From positions 558,001 through 622,000 of the forward strand of contig NZ_QOVA01000001.1 in NCBI RefSeq assembly GCF_003332275.1: 64,000 nucleotides of DNA, given 5' to 3'. Below are positions 17,065 through 27,462 of the stretch, piece after piece. This DNA is from Edaphovirga cremea. GTDB taxonomy: Bacteria; Pseudomonadota; Gammaproteobacteria; Enterobacterales; Enterobacteriaceae. Position numbers and translations under genes: made by a program. How positions within the stretch are numbered: the stretch's first letter is position 1; the number at the start of each line of letters is the position of its first letter. A model generated the notes under the pieces. It saw only the letters and a program-made list of their open reading frames with translations. It was not told the origin of the DNA and ran no database searches.

Positions 17065-17089
17065 AACGCCTCCGCCTGGAGGCGTTTTT
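17065..17089 (+). terminator. Terminator after yeiB
   Basis: AACGCCTCC (17065-17073) pairs perfectly with GGAGGCGTT (17078-17086) around GCCT, followed by T residues. Confidence 0.92.
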
Positions 17090-17139
17090 GTTTGCATGTA
17101 ACGCATCTTTTGCAGGTATGAAAAAAGTTGCAAAAATGT

Positions 17140-17174
17140 ATGAAAACGTTTTCTTTCCTGTGACGAGATTCACG
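17140..17174 (+). promoter_or_regulatory. GalR/GalS operator and CRP site upstream of galS
   Basis: ATGAAAACGTTTTCTT at 17140-17155 matches 9 of the 12 fixed positions of the gal operator consensus GTGNAANCGNTTNCAC and has a perfect 12-bp palindromic core. TGTGA, six bases, TCACG at 17159-17174 matches the CRP consensus in nine of ten positions. The pair implies autoregulation of galS and cAMP-CRP activation. Confidence 0.75.
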
Positions 17175-17252
17175 CAGACGCGATGATAAAGCAGTTAGGA
17201 TAGCGATCGTGCAGCGAAAGCCGATCAATAAACCTAATAACAGGACGCCTAC

Positions 17253-17378
17253 ATGATCACTGTACCGACCTCTTGTTCCAATTTTTCAACCGGTTACGGT
17301 AATACTGACGCATATTTTGCCTGCCTGTGTCAGTTTTACACCCACACTTACGGAGCGCCCGATGATCACTATTCGTGA
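17253..17378 (+). CDS. Possible 41-codon leader ORF overlapping the galS start
   Basis: An ATG at 17253, six bases after AGGAC, opens a frame beginning [16 protein letters not shown] and ending with TGA at 17376-17378, 17 bp inside galS in another frame. I recognise no similar peptide. It could couple translation to galS or be chance. Nothing else is seen in the galS leader besides the operators. Confidence 0.25.
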   Translation: MITVPTSCSNFSTGYGNTDAYFACLCQFYTHTYGAPDDHYS

Positions 17379-18384
17379 TGTAGCCAGGCTGGCGGGAGTC
17401 TCTGTAGCCACGGTCTCCCGTGTCCTCAATAATTCGGCTATTGCCAGTAAAGATACCCGTGAAGGGGTATTAAAGGCGGCGGCGGAATTGGGTTACCGGC
17501 CCAACGCCAACGCGCAGGCACTGGCGACTCAAACCAGCGACACCATTGGTGTGGTGGTGATGGATGTCTCCGATCCCTTTTTTGGCGCGTTGGTCAAAGC
17601 GGTTGACACCGTTGCCCAGCAGCATCAGAAATACGTATTGATTGGCAATAGTTATCATCAGGCCGAAAAAGAACGTCATGCGATTGAAGTACTGATCCGT
17701 CAGCGATGCAATGCACTCATCGTTCATGCGAAGGCACTGAGCGATCAGGAATTGGCAACATTTATGGATCAGATTCCGGGTATGGTTTTGATTAACAGAA
17801 TTGTAACGGGCTATGAACATCGCTGCGTGGGGCTTGATAACATTACGGGTGCGCAGATGGCTACGCGCCTGTTGCTCTCGCAGGGGCATCAACGTATCGC
17901 TTACATCGGTTCCAATCACCCGATTGAGGATGACTGCCAACGGTATCAGGGATATATACAGGCAATGAATGATGCGTTGCTTACCCCCCCGGATGCATGG
18001 CGAGCCAGCGGCTCACCTGACCTGCAAGGGGGTGAAGCAGCCATGGTTGAGTTGTTGGGGCGAAATCTCCAGCTTACCGGATTGTTTGCCTATAATGACT
18101 CAATGGCCGCCGGTGCAATGGCCGTTTTGAAAGAAAACGGTATCAGCGTTCCCCAGCAGGTTTCGCTGGTAGGTTTTGATGATATCCCCATTGCCCGTTA
18201 CACCAGCCCAAAGCTGACGACTGTGCGCTATCCAATTGTTTCCATGGCAACTTTGGCGACTGAACTGGCATTGAAAGGGGCGGCGAATCAACTCGATCCG
18301 CTGGTTACGCACTGTTTTATGCCAACGCTGGTCAGGCGTCACTCGGTTGCCATGCGACAGAATGTGGCTCCGGTCACTTCCTAA
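17362..18384 (+). CDS. galS: HTH-type galactose-responsive repressor GalS (mgl repressor)
   Basis: GalS is a LacI-family repressor, the isorepressor of the galactose regulon that mainly controls the mgl transporter. The protein has 340 residues (346 in E. coli). The [23 protein letters not shown] is at 1-20 and the hinge helix [10 protein letters not shown] is at about 46-55. The periplasmic-binding-like effector domain includes [32 protein letters not shown] and [23 protein letters not shown] chose ATG 17362, preceded by GGAG, because it gives the E. coli N-terminus; the longer frame from 17317 adds 15 residues with no counterpart. It precedes mglBAC. Confidence 0.95.
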   Translation: MITIRDVARLAGVSVATVSRVLNNSAIASKDTREGVLKAAAELGYRPNANAQALATQTSDTIGVVVMDVSDPFFGALVKAVDTVAQQHQKYVLIGNSYHQAEKERHAIEVLIRQRCNALIVHAKALSDQELATFMDQIPGMVLINRIVTGYEHRCVGLDNITGAQMATRLLLSQGHQRIAYIGSNHPIEDDCQRYQGYIQAMNDALLTPPDAWRASGSPDLQGGEAAMVELLGRNLQLTGLFAYNDSMAAGAMAVLKENGISVPQQVSLVGFDDIPIARYTSPKLTTVRYPIVSMATLATELALKGAANQLDPLVTHCFMPTLVRRHSVAMRQNVAPVTS

Positions 18385-18396
18385 AGATTTATTCTT

Positions 18397-18430
18397 GTGT
18401 AACCGTTTTCAAAGTGTGAGAAAATTCACA
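18397..18430 (+). promoter_or_regulatory. Gal operator and perfect CRP site of the mgl promoter
   Basis: GTGTAACCGTTTTCAA at 18397-18412 matches 11 of 12 fixed positions of the gal operator consensus. TGTGA, six bases, TCACA at 18415-18430 is a perfect CRP consensus. Together they explain galactose induction and catabolite control of mglBAC. The order and spacing, two bases apart, resemble the E. coli mgl promoter. Confidence 0.88.
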
Positions 18431-18628
18431 GTTTATTAACAACACAGCGATTATGATTCAGGCGTTTTCTGTCGAAATGTGTCAATGCATTCCATTATAT
18501 GAAGATGCAGTATGAAGGCGCAGCATGACGTAATAACACATTGAGCAACACAGCGTTTTGCAGGAATGGCAAGTGTCACGGAGGACGGTCGGTAACCAGA
18601 ACTACCCCTACACAAACCGGAGATACAA

Positions 18629-19621
18629 ATGAATAAGAAGGTTTTCACCTTAGCCGCTCTGGCTGCCAGCATGATGTTTGGTGCCGCTGCCCATGCAGAT
18701 ACCCGTATTGGCGTCACAATCTACAAATACGACGACAACTTTATGTCCGTAGTGCGTAAAGCCATCGAGAAAGAAGCGAAATCGTCTTCCGACATCACGC
18801 TGCTGATGAATGACTCCCAGAATGACCAGTCCAAACAGAATGATCAAATCGACGTTCTGCTGGCTAAAGGCGTGAAAGCGCTGGCGATTAACCTGGTTGA
18901 CCCGGCTGCTGCTCCTGTCATTATCGAAAAGGCGCGCGGCAATGATGTGCCGGTTGTGTTCTACAACAAAGAACCCTCCCGCAAAGCGTTGGACAGCTAC
19001 GACAAAGCCTATTACGTCGGTACTGACTCCAAAGAATCCGGCGTCATACAGGGTAAATTGATTGAGAAGCACTGGAAAGCCAATCCTCAATGGGATCTGA
19101 ACAAAGATGGCGTGATCGATTTTGTTCTGCTGAAAGGTGAACCAGGTCATCCAGATGCGGAAGCACGCACCAAATATGTTGTTGATACCCTGAATAAAGA
19201 CAATCTCAAAACTAAAGAATTGGCGCTTGATACTGCCATGTGGGATACCGCTCAGGCGAAAGATAAAATGGATGCCTGGTTATCCGGCCCGAACGCCAAC
19301 AAAATCGAAGTGGTTATTGCCAACAACGATGCGATGGCGATGGGTGCCGTAGAAGCACTGAAAGCCCACAACAAATCATCAATTCCGGTATTCGGTGTTG
19401 ACGCCCTGCCAGAAGCCCTGGCACTGGTCAAGTCTGGTGCAATGGCTGGTACCGTTCTGAACGATGCCAACAATCAGGCGAAGGCAACCTTCCAACTGGC
19501 GAAAAACCTGGCTGAGGGCAAACCAGCCGCTGCAGGCACCAACTGGAAACTCGATAACAAAGTGGTTCGTATTCCTTACGTAGGTGTAGATAAAGACAGT
19601 CTGGCGCAGTTTATTAAATAA
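18629..19621 (+). CDS. mglB: D-galactose/glucose-binding periplasmic protein MglB
   Basis: MglB is the periplasmic substrate-binding protein of the Mgl ABC transporter and the galactose/glucose chemoreceptor partner of Trg. The protein has 330 residues (332 in E. coli). A Sec signal peptide [20 protein letters not shown] ends at AHA, with predicted cleavage before DTR (residue 24). An EF-hand-like calcium loop is visible around Asp156, Asn158 and Asp160 ([11 protein letters not shown]). Sugar-binding segments include [15 protein letters not shown] and [18 protein letters not shown]. It is the first gene of mglBAC and follows GGAG-type ribosome binding bases. Confidence 0.97.
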   Translation: MNKKVFTLAALAASMMFGAAAHADTRIGVTIYKYDDNFMSVVRKAIEKEAKSSSDITLLMNDSQNDQSKQNDQIDVLLAKGVKALAINLVDPAAAPVIIEKARGNDVPVVFYNKEPSRKALDSYDKAYYVGTDSKESGVIQGKLIEKHWKANPQWDLNKDGVIDFVLLKGEPGHPDAEARTKYVVDTLNKDNLKTKELALDTAMWDTAQAKDKMDAWLSGPNANKIEVVIANNDAMAMGAVEALKAHNKSSIPVFGVDALPEALALVKSGAMAGTVLNDANNQAKATFQLAKNLAEGKPAAAGTNWKLDNKVVRIPYVGVDKDSLAQFIK

Positions 19622-19669
19622 GCCTGTGCAGGATTAATACCCTTTTATAACTGACTTAAGCACATGTAG

Positions 19670-19697
19670 CGCTGCCGGTGAATAATTACCGGCAGCG
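19670..19697 (+). other. mglB-mglA intercistronic hairpin
   Basis: CGCTGCCGGT (19670-19679) pairs perfectly with ACCGGCAGCG (19688-19697) around 8 nt, with no T run. In the 199-bp gap between mglB and mglA it probably stabilises the 3' end of the abundant mglB message, as REP hairpins do in E. coli. Confidence 0.65.
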
Positions 19698-19820
19698 TTT
19701 AATAGTACCGTCAGGACCATGAGAATAGTATTTATCAGCAGTACCGGGATCCCTCCTGATGCTGTTGACAGAAACTAGTCAACGCATCGTGAGACTTTTT
19801 ATTCTTAGCCAGGTGTAACT

Positions 19821-21341
19821 ATGGCCGATATTAATACGGAACAACCGCGCGAGTGGTTGCTGGAAATGACTAACATTGATAAGTCATTTCCCGGCGTGAA
19901 GGCACTGGATAACGTCAACCTGAAAGTTCGTCCGCATTCCATCCATGCATTGATGGGGGAAAATGGCGCAGGGAAATCCACGTTATTAAAATGTCTGTTT
20001 GGCATTTACAGTAAAGATTCCGGAAGCATTCTTTTCCAGGGAAAGGAAGTTGATTTCAAAAGCTCCAAAGAGGCGCTGGAACAGGGCGTGTCTATGGTGC
20101 ACCAGGAATTGAACCTGGTATTGCAGCGCACCGTAATGGATAACATGTGGCTGGGTCGTTATCCGACTAAAGGTTTTTTTGTCGATCAGGACAAAATGTA
20201 CCAAGACACAAAAGCCATCTTTGATGAACTGGATATCGATATCGATCCACGTGAAAAAGTAGGCAAGCTTTCCGTGTCACAAATGCAGATGATCGAGATC
20301 GCCAAAGCATTTTCCTATAATGCCAAAATCGTGATTATGGATGAGCCCACGTCGTCACTGACGGAAAGGGAAGTGAACCATTTGTTCACCATCATCCGTA
20401 AACTGAAAGAGCGTGGGTGCGGCATTGTTTATATCTCGCACAAGATGGAAGAGATTTTCCAGTTGTGTGATGAGATAACGATTCTGCGCGATGGCCAGTG
20501 GATTACTACCCAACCGCTTGAAGGGATGAATATGGATCAGATCATCTCGATGATGGTCGGGCGTTCACTGAGCCAGCGCTTTCCTGACCGCCAGAATACG
20601 CCGGGAGAGGTGATTCTTGAGGTGAAAAATCTGACGTCGCTGCGGCAACCATCGATTCGCGATATTTCGTTTGATCTGCACAAAGGCGAAATATTGGGAA
20701 TTGCCGGACTGGTTGGTGCGAAAAGAACCGATATTGTTGAAACACTTTTTGGTATTCGCGAGAAAGTCAGCGGTACCATTAAATTGCACGGTAAAAAAAT
20801 CAATAACCACAGCGCGAATGAAGCAATTAACCATGGCTTTGCGCTGGTTACCGAAGAGCGTCGCGCGACCGGCATTTATGCCTATCTGGACATTGGTTTC
20901 AACTCGCTGATCGCCAATATCCGTAATTATAAAAACCGCATGGGGTTGCTGGATAATACCCGCATGAAGAGTGATACGCAGTGGGTCATTGATTCAATGC
21001 GGGTAAAAACACCGGGGCAAAAAACCAATATTGGTTCTCTGTCTGGGGGGAATCAGCAGAAAGTCATTATCGGTCGTTGGTTATTGACCCAGCCCGAAAT
21101 CCTGATGCTTGATGAACCGACCCGCGGTATTGATGTGGGCGCAAAGTTTGAAATATATCAACTGATTATCGAACTGGCGAAAAAAGAGAAGGGGATTATT
21201 ATCATCTCCTCCGAAATGCCAGAATTATTGGGTATCACAGACCGAATACTTGTTATGAGCAATGGATTGGTTGCGGGTATTGTTGAAACCAAAAATACCT
21301 CGCAAAGTGAAATATTACGCCTTGCATCCTTGCACCTCTAA
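19821..21341 (+). CDS. mglA: Galactose/methyl galactoside ABC transporter ATP-binding protein MglA
   Basis: MglA is the double-cassette ATPase that powers uptake through MglC. The length, 506 residues, equals E. coli MglA. The first cassette has Walker [10 protein letters not shown] at 46-54, signature [14 protein letters not shown] and Walker [13 protein letters not shown]. The second cassette has a degenerate Walker [10 protein letters not shown], but an intact signature [14 protein letters not shown] and Walker [15 protein letters not shown], the usual asymmetry for RbsA/MglA ATPases. The gene begins 199 bp after mglB and is 18 bp before mglC. Confidence 0.97.
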   Translation: MADINTEQPREWLLEMTNIDKSFPGVKALDNVNLKVRPHSIHALMGENGAGKSTLLKCLFGIYSKDSGSILFQGKEVDFKSSKEALEQGVSMVHQELNLVLQRTVMDNMWLGRYPTKGFFVDQDKMYQDTKAIFDELDIDIDPREKVGKLSVSQMQMIEIAKAFSYNAKIVIMDEPTSSLTEREVNHLFTIIRKLKERGCGIVYISHKMEEIFQLCDEITILRDGQWITTQPLEGMNMDQIISMMVGRSLSQRFPDRQNTPGEVILEVKNLTSLRQPSIRDISFDLHKGEILGIAGLVGAKRTDIVETLFGIREKVSGTIKLHGKKINNHSANEAINHGFALVTEERRATGIYAYLDIGFNSLIANIRNYKNRMGLLDNTRMKSDTQWVIDSMRVKTPGQKTNIGSLSGGNQQKVIIGRWLLTQPEILMLDEPTRGIDVGAKFEIYQLIIELAKKEKGIIIISSEMPELLGITDRILVMSNGLVAGIVETKNTSQSEILRLASLHL

Positions 21342-21359
21342 TTTTTAAGGGTTCTTATT

Positions 21360-22370
21360 ATGAATGCGTTAAATAAGAAAAGCATGCTCACTTATCTTAA
21401 AGAGGGCGCGATTTATGTTGTACTATTTGTATTGCTGGCAATTATTATTTTCCAGGATCCCACTTTCCTCAGTCTGATGAACTTGAGTAACATTCTGACC
21501 CAGTCCTCAGTGCGTATTATTATTGCCCTGGGCGTGGCGGGGCTGATCGTTACGCAGGGTACTGACCTTTCCGCAGGGCGTCAGGTCGGTTTGGCCGCTG
21601 TAGTTGCCGCAACGATGTTGCAGGCGATGGATAACGTCAATAAAGTTTTCCCGAACCTTGATACAGTACCTATTCCACTGGTTATTCTTACCGTATGTAT
21701 TATTGGTGCGATCATTGGCTTGATCAACGGTATTATCATTGCCTATCTGAACGTGACGCCGTTTATCACCACGTTGGGTACCATGATTATCGTATACGGT
21801 ATTAACTCCCTGTATTACGACTTTGTGGGAGCATCGCCGATTGCCGGTTTTGATTCTGGTTTCTCGACCTTTGCCCAGGGCTTTATCCGCATGGGTGACT
21901 TTAAGCTCTCGTACATCACCTTCTATGCGCTGATTGCGATTATCTTTGTCTGGATACTGTGGAACAAAACACGCTTCGGTAAAAATATCTTCGCCATCGG
22001 CGGTAACCCGGAAGCGGCCAAAGTGTCCGGTGTTAACGTTCCGCTAAACCTGATCATGATTTATGCCTTGTCAGGCGTCTTCTATGCCTTCGGTGGTTTA
22101 CTGGAAGCGGGGCGTATCGGCAGTGCCACCAATAACCTCGGTTTTATGTATGAGTTGGATGCCATCGCAGCCTGTGTGGTCGGCGGCGTCTCGTTTGCCG
22201 GTGGGGTCGGTACGGTTGCGGGGGTGGTGACCGGGGTTCTCATCTTCACCGTCATCAACTATGGTTTGACGTATATTGGTGTTAACCCTTACTGGCAATA
22301 CATCATCAAAGGCGGAATTATCATTTTCGCCGTGGCGTTGGATTCATTGAAATATTCTAAGAAGAAATAA
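21360..22370 (+). CDS. mglC: Galactoside ABC transporter permease MglC
   Basis: MglC is the inner-membrane permease of the Mgl transporter and works as a dimer with MglA. The length, 336 residues, equals E. coli MglC, with about ten hydrophobic segments. The family EAA-like region is seen in FAIGGNPEAAKVSGVNV, and the conserved GGVSFAGGVGTVAGVVTGVLIF... stretch lies near the C-terminus. The start follows AAGGGTT, 18 bp after mglA. A terminator follows at 22446. Confidence 0.96.
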   Translation: MNALNKKSMLTYLKEGAIYVVLFVLLAIIIFQDPTFLSLMNLSNILTQSSVRIIIALGVAGLIVTQGTDLSAGRQVGLAAVVAATMLQAMDNVNKVFPNLDTVPIPLVILTVCIIGAIIGLINGIIIAYLNVTPFITTLGTMIIVYGINSLYYDFVGASPIAGFDSGFSTFAQGFIRMGDFKLSYITFYALIAIIFVWILWNKTRFGKNIFAIGGNPEAAKVSGVNVPLNLIMIYALSGVFYAFGGLLEAGRIGSATNNLGFMYELDAIAACVVGGVSFAGGVGTVAGVVTGVLIFTVINYGLTYIGVNPYWQYIIKGGIIIFAVALDSLKYSKKK

Positions 22371-22390
22371 GAATAGATTAAATTAATACG

Positions 22391-22430
22391 TTATACCCGA
22401 AATAATTCGAGTTGAAGTATGACAGGTATG
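22391..22430. repeat. Short, internally deleted copy of a dispersed enterobacterial intergenic repeat
   Basis: TTATACCCGAAATAATTCGA at 22391-22410 is followed by GTTGAAGTATGACAGGTAT. From memory, these are the left and right ends of a roughly 130-bp palindromic repeat widely scattered between genes in Yersinia, Serratia and Pectobacterium. The centre is missing, so only the joined ends remain. Confidence 0.5.
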
Positions 22431-22445
22431 ACGGATAGATAAAGG

Positions 22446-22476
22446 AAAACGCGGTGCCGGAAATGGGCCGCGTTTT

Positions 22477-22478
<2 letters not shown>
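22446..22478 (+). terminator. Terminator after mglC, shared with sanA
   Basis: AAAACGCGG (22446-22454) pairs with CCGCGTTTT (22468-22476) around a 13-nt loop, followed by T. The T run overlaps the sanA stop codon on the other strand. Confidence 0.82.
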
Positions 22479-23256
<778 letters not shown>

Positions 23257-23472
23257 CTATGAATTCTGATGGGTAAGGAAAATTCAAGGCTACTTCACCC
23301 GCTGGTGGTAAGCAAGAACGCAGCGGCCTGTAGAGGGCGCTTCGTTGCATTTTTCGCCGTTTTTAGCCATTTTAAGATTTTAAGGAACTGACCAGATGAT
23401 ATTACGTCAGCAGAGCGGGCATGAAACCCGCTCGGCCTGACCTTAAGCATCCAGCGTTCTGACGTGTTGCAT

Positions 23473-25170
23473 TCAGAAGGAAGTGCGCTTGTAGATGCGA
23501 TATTGTGGCTGCCAGAAATTGTGTTCGATGGCTTTGGATAGCGCATCTTCAGACGTGACGACGGCGACACCCTGTAGTTGCGCGGCTTTACCAACCTCCA
23601 TGGCAATCACCCTGGAAACGCCCTGGATATCATCGATCGCCGGCAATAATGACCCCTGACCGTCTGTCGCCAAGGGGGAGCAATCCGCCAGTGCGCGGCT
23701 TGCCGCCATCAACATACCGTCCGTCACGCGTTTGGCACCTGAAGCGAGTACGCCAAGACCAATACCTGGGAAAATATAGGAGTTATTACATTGGGCGATG
23801 GGGTAGACCCGGCCTTTGTAGTGAACCGGCGAGAATGGGCTGCCCGTAGCCACCAGCGCTGCACCCTCGGTCCAGTTAATGATGTCTTCCGGACGCGCTT
23901 CAACGCGTGAGGTCGGGTTGCTCAGCGGCATGACTATCGGTCGTGCGCAGTGACTGTGCATTTCCCGGATCAACTCTTCCGTAAACAGACCAGGCTGACC
24001 TGAAACACCGATCAGGATAGTCGGTTTTGCATTGCGCACCACGTCCAGCAACGAGATCGCGTCGTTATTCAGCGCCCAACTTTTGAGCTTTTCGCTCTTT
24101 TGCACCAGCTTGCTTTGGAAGTCGAGCAGGTTGGGAAGTTTATCAGTAAGCAGGCCAAAACGATCGACCATGAATACCCTCGCACGGGCTTCGTCTTCGC
24201 TCAAACCTTCTGACTTCATCTGCGCAACGATCTGTTCAGCGATACCGCAGCCCGCAGAACCCGCACCAAGGAAAGTCACCGTTTGATCGCGCAGACGACT
24301 GCCTGCGGCGCGGCTTGCGGCAATCAAACTGCCAATCGTTACCGCCGCGGTACCCTGGATATCATCATTGAAGCAGCAGATCTCATTGCGATAGCGGTTC
24401 AGCAGTGGGGTCGCATTGTTCTGGGCAAAGTCTTCGAATTGCAGCAGGACATTTGGCCAGCGACGTTTGACGGCCTGAATGAACTCCTCAACGAACGCAT
24501 TGTACTCCTCACCGGTCACGCGTGGATTACGCCACCCCATATACAGCGGATCGTTCAGCAATTGCTGATTATTGGTACCGGCATCCAACACCACCGGCAA
24601 TGTATAGGCTGGGCTGATGCCACCGCATGCGGTATACAGGGAAAGTTTACCGATTGGAATGCCCATTCCGCCAATGCCCTGATCGCCCAAACCGAGAATG
24701 CGCTCGCCGTCGGTTACGACGATCACTTTTACATTCTGCTTGGTGGCGTTCTGCAACATATCATCGATACGGTCACGATTGGGGTAAGAGATGAACAAAC
24801 CGCGGGCGCGACGGTAGATATCAGAGAAATGCTCGCAGGCTTCACCGACGGTTGGCGTATAGATAATGGGCATCATTTCGCTGAGATGACTGTCTAAAAG
24901 ACGATAGAACAGCGTTTCATTGGTGTCCTGAATATTGCGCAGATAGATGTGCTTATCTATGTCACTTTTAAAATCCAAAAACTGTCGCCAGGCTCTTTCG
25001 ACCTGTTCTTCAATGGTTTCTACTGCTTCAGGCAGCAATCCGTGCAAGTTGAAGTGGCTGCGCTCTTCTTCAGTGAATGCGCTTCCTTTGTTCAATAATG
25101 GAAATTCAAGCAGGATTGGGCCAGCGTAAGGGATATACAGAGGACGTTTACTTTCGTATTCAAGTTCCAT
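23473..25170 (-). CDS. maeA: NAD-dependent malic enzyme MaeA
   Basis: MaeA (SfcA) oxidatively decarboxylates malate to pyruvate with NAD, feeding gluconeogenesis and anaplerosis. The length, 565 residues, equals E. coli MaeA. The N-terminal domain has [20 protein letters not shown] with the catalytic Tyr and [20 protein letters not shown]. Metal-binding [11 protein letters not shown] and [13 protein letters not shown] follow, then the NAD fold [19 protein letters not shown]. In E. coli maeA is elsewhere on the chromosome; here it lies between sanA and cdd. A hairpin (GAGCGGG at 23413-23419, CCCGCTC at 23427-23433) follows the stop. Confidence 0.97.
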   Translation of the reverse strand: MELEYESKRPLYIPYAGPILLEFPLLNKGSAFTEEERSHFNLHGLLPEAVETIEEQVERAWRQFLDFKSDIDKHIYLRNIQDTNETLFYRLLDSHLSEMMPIIYTPTVGEACEHFSDIYRRARGLFISYPNRDRIDDMLQNATKQNVKVIVVTDGERILGLGDQGIGGMGIPIGKLSLYTACGGISPAYTLPVVLDAGTNNQQLLNDPLYMGWRNPRVTGEEYNAFVEEFIQAVKRRWPNVLLQFEDFAQNNATPLLNRYRNEICCFNDDIQGTAAVTIGSLIAASRAAGSRLRDQTVTFLGAGSAGCGIAEQIVAQMKSEGLSEDEARARVFMVDRFGLLTDKLPNLLDFQSKLVQKSEKLKSWALNNDAISLLDVVRNAKPTILIGVSGQPGLFTEELIREMHSHCARPIVMPLSNPTSRVEARPEDIINWTEGAALVATGSPFSPVHYKGRVYPIAQCNNSYIFPGIGLGVLASGAKRVTDGMLMAASRALADCSPLATDGQGSLLPAIDDIQGVSRVIAMEVGKAAQLQGVAVVTSEDALSKAIEHNFWQPQYRIYKRTSF

Positions 25171-25344
25171 CGGTTTTACTCTTCACGGTCTCAGTTTGGG
25201 TGTAGGAGAGGTGATCCTAAAAGATAAAGAAAATATGTACAGCTTTTGTTAGTAACATAAAGCAGGCGGTATAAACGAATCGAATACATCAAGGGTTTTT
25301 ATTCTGGGGCGAAGCAGGGAGGGGTGAGGCGCATTGGGAGCGAG

Positions 25345-25377
25345 CATTGCGCTCTCCGTCAGAAGGAGAGCGCAATG
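25345..25377 (-). other. Perfect 13-bp hairpin after cdd
   Basis: CATTGCGCTCTCC (25345-25357) pairs perfectly with GGAGAGCGCAATG (25365-25377) around a 7-nt loop. It starts 7 bp after the cdd stop. No T run follows, so it may protect the mRNA 3' end rather than terminate by itself. Confidence 0.6.
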
Positions 25378-25384
25378 AAGGGTA

Positions 25385-26269
25385 TCAAACCCGATGATGC
25401 GTGAGGTTTTGGCAGCCGAGAGCGGCCAATGTCGCGCGCGTGGCGTCGAACTGGCTGAGGTTCGCGCCATTGCGTTCAATCAATACCGCTCGGTTGATTT
25501 GCTGACAATCAGCGCCAGACATCGTCATCAGTACCAGTGCAGCCTGCAAAGGAGGGAGGCTTGGGTTGAACGCGGCATTTTCGGCGTAGCGGCCCGTGTA
25601 AATCTTGCCGTCATGGGTTTCCAACGCGACACCACTTTGCGCATTGCTATAAGGCGCATGACTCTGGTTTAGCGCATCAAGCGCCTGTGCGCTGAGCGCG
25701 TCAGTTTCCGCCAATGTAAAGCCATGGTTGATGGTATCCATCAGCAGGGTGGTGATGTTCAGATCTTTCGGTCCAAAAGCATCAGGTAAATAATCACCTA
25801 GCGTGGCTGGCGCGCGACCCGGCAGGCGAATAGCCAATCCAGTTCCGCTGTTTAACTCATTCATAAACTGGCGGCAGTGACCGCACGGCGTGTAATTCAC
25901 CGTGATAGAGGCCAGCGATTTTTCACCACGCAGCCAGGCGTGAGAAACCGCGCACTGTTCGGCATGAATGGTTTGCTGCAACGGTGCGCCACTGAATTCA
26001 ATATTGGCACCGAAGTAGAGGTTGCCGCTTACGCCGCGTGCAATCGCCCCGACCTGAAAGTGTGAAATCGGAGTGATTGAGCAGGCGGCTGCCAGAGGCA
26101 AAAGTGCAAAAGCCAGCGTATCATTGTCCAATCCACACGCATCTTTTACTGCGTCAACCTGTTGTGCAGTCAGCATGGACGGAAAGTCATCATGACGCAT
26201 CAGCGGCTCAAGGGCGGTTTGCAGAGACGCCGGGAGTTCAGCGAAGGCGGTATGAAAACGTGGGTGCAT
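25385..26269 (-). CDS. cdd: Cytidine deaminase
   Basis: Cdd deaminates cytidine and deoxycytidine to uridine and deoxyuridine in pyrimidine salvage, as a zinc-dependent dimer. The 294-residue length equals E. coli Cdd. The catalytic zinc site is [15 protein letters not shown] (His and Glu) with [14 protein letters not shown] (two Cys). The C-terminal domain is the usual degenerate repeat ([20 protein letters not shown]). I chose ATG 26269 ([12 protein letters not shown]), which matches E. coli; the frame could begin six codons earlier at a TTG. Confidence 0.97.
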   Translation of the reverse strand: MHPRFHTAFAELPASLQTALEPLMRHDDFPSMLTAQQVDAVKDACGLDNDTLAFALLPLAAACSITPISHFQVGAIARGVSGNLYFGANIEFSGAPLQQTIHAEQCAVSHAWLRGEKSLASITVNYTPCGHCRQFMNELNSGTGLAIRLPGRAPATLGDYLPDAFGPKDLNITTLLMDTINHGFTLAETDALSAQALDALNQSHAPYSNAQSGVALETHDGKIYTGRYAENAAFNPSLPPLQAALVLMTMSGADCQQINRAVLIERNGANLSQFDATRATLAALGCQNLTHHRV

Positions 26270-26301
26270 AATGACTCTCTTTGACAAGTTATCGGGAGGT
26301 T

Positions 26302-26344
26302 ATTTTAAGGGGCATTGCACCAATGTAGTGTGACGACGATCTCC
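26302..26344 (-). promoter_or_regulatory. Candidate cdd promoter with CRP half-site
   Basis: On the minus strand TAAAAT (26307-26302) could be a -10 element giving a start near 26295. TGTGA at 26329-26333 begins a CRP-like site centred at 26336.5, which is 41.5 bp from that start; the second half is a poor match (three of five). CRP/CytR control is known for E. coli cdd. This is inference. Confidence 0.35.
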
Positions 26345-26453
26345 TTCCAAATGAAATCTATGTAATGATTTATATTATTGAGAGACATGCAGCAACTTTC
26401 AGCAGGAATTTTCTTGAAAATGGTTTTTGTTTCTTAAACGAAAAGCCAATAAA

Positions 26454-26494
26454 AAGCCGGAACAATAACGCGCGCTGACGTTATCTTCCGGCTT
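26454..26494 (-). terminator. Terminator after artJ
   Basis: On the minus strand AAGCCGGAA (26494-26486) pairs with TTCCGGCTT (26462-26454), with a second inner stem ATAACG/CGTTAT, followed by TTTATT. It is 24 bp past the artJ stop. Confidence 0.85.
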
Positions 26495-26517
26495 GTAACT
26501 CAAGCAATTTTTATGGC

Positions 26518-27249
26518 TTATTCAGGAAACCATTTGTCATTGATAGACTTATAGGTGCCGTCTGCTTTGATTGCCGTCAGCGCGGTATTCAGTTTTTCCA
26601 GCAGTGCGGTATTGTCTGGGCGAACGGCGATACCAAGACCGATGCCGAAGTATTGCGGATCGGTAACGTGCTCTCCAACCGTTGCCAGATTGGTGTCAGC
26701 TTTCAGCCATTCATTCACCACGGCGGTGTCGCCAAATACGCCATCCAATCGGCCATTTTTCAGATCCAGAATCGCATTCTGATAACTGTCATAGGACATC
26801 GTATTAATTTCCGGGTGTTTTTCCTGCAGGTATTTCTGGTGCGTTGTCCCGTTTTCCATCCCGACTTTCTTGCCTTTCAGATCGGCCAGTGACTGGTATT
26901 TACCTTTATGCGCAATCACGATTGCCGAATTGGCGTAGTAAGGTTGGGTAAACGAAACCTGCTTGCTGCGTTCTGGCGTGATGTCCATACCGGAAATCAC
27001 GGCGTCGTAACGGCGGAATTTCAGCGCCGGGATCAGACTGTCAAAGGCCTGATTGGTGAAGGTACATTCTGCCTGCATCTGCTTGCAGAGCGCCTTCGCC
27101 AAGTCCATATCAAAACCCACAATCTCGTTGCTGGCATCAAGGGATTCAAAGGGCGGGTAGGTGGCCGACGACGCAAAACGAACGGTATCTGCGGCGGTGG
27201 CGCTGAAAGCCAAACTTGCCAGAACGGTGGCCAGTAACAGTTTTTTCAT
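26518..27249 (-). CDS. artJ: Arginine-binding periplasmic protein ArtJ
   Basis: ArtJ is the high-affinity periplasmic arginine-binding protein that feeds ArtQMP. The 243 residues equal E. coli ArtJ. The signal peptide MKKLLLATVLASLAFSATA is cleaved before ADTVRF. The SBP family 3 pattern is clear: GFDMDLAKALCKQMQAEC, ITPERSKQVSFTQPYYANSA and GVFGDTAVVNEWL. I chose ATG 27249, preceded by GGAGTC; the longer frame from 27267 only adds MHRSLC. It is about 60% identical by eye to ArtI upstream and is a separate transcription unit behind a terminator. Confidence 0.95.
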   Translation of the reverse strand: MKKLLLATVLASLAFSATAADTVRFASSATYPPFESLDASNEIVGFDMDLAKALCKQMQAECTFTNQAFDSLIPALKFRRYDAVISGMDITPERSKQVSFTQPYYANSAIVIAHKGKYQSLADLKGKKVGMENGTTHQKYLQEKHPEINTMSYDSYQNAILDLKNGRLDGVFGDTAVVNEWLKADTNLATVGEHVTDPQYFGIGLGIAVRPDNTALLEKLNTALTAIKADGTYKSINDKWFPE

Positions 27250-27372
27250 GCAAAGACTCCTGTGCAATATGATGAACTCCCTATGATCGTCATTGATATA
27301 ATTTTATTAACTATAACACCCACCTACAGGTGTCATTGACGAAAGGGCCAGTATTGTTACCATGCCATTATA

Positions 27373-27407
27373 TGAATTAATATGCAATATAAGTGATTAA
27401 AAAATTA
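27373..27407. promoter_or_regulatory. Paired ArgR boxes upstream of artJ
   Basis: TGAATTAATATGCA (27373-27386) matches the ARG box core TGAAT-N4-ATTCA in nine of ten positions. TGATTAAAAAATTA (27394-27407) matches in seven of ten. Their centres are 21 bp apart, the spacing of tandem ARG boxes bound by one ArgR hexamer. They lie about 125 bp before the artJ ATG. Confidence 0.6.
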
Positions 27408-27418
27408 ATTGAAGGCAA

Positions 27419-27446
27419 TAAAAAAGGCGATCGATGATCGCCTTTT
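27419..27446 (-). terminator. Terminator after artM
   Basis: AAAAGGCGATC (27422-27432) pairs perfectly with GATCGCCTTTT (27436-27446) around GAT, with a T run on the minus strand side. It ends the artPIQM operon 17 bp past the artM stop. Confidence 0.9.
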
Positions 27447-27462
27447 CATATCGGAATATCTT

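Noticed and set aside
25345-25377. Standard rho-independent terminator after cdd
   Set aside because: The stem is perfect but no T run follows on the cdd strand, so I list it only as a hairpin.
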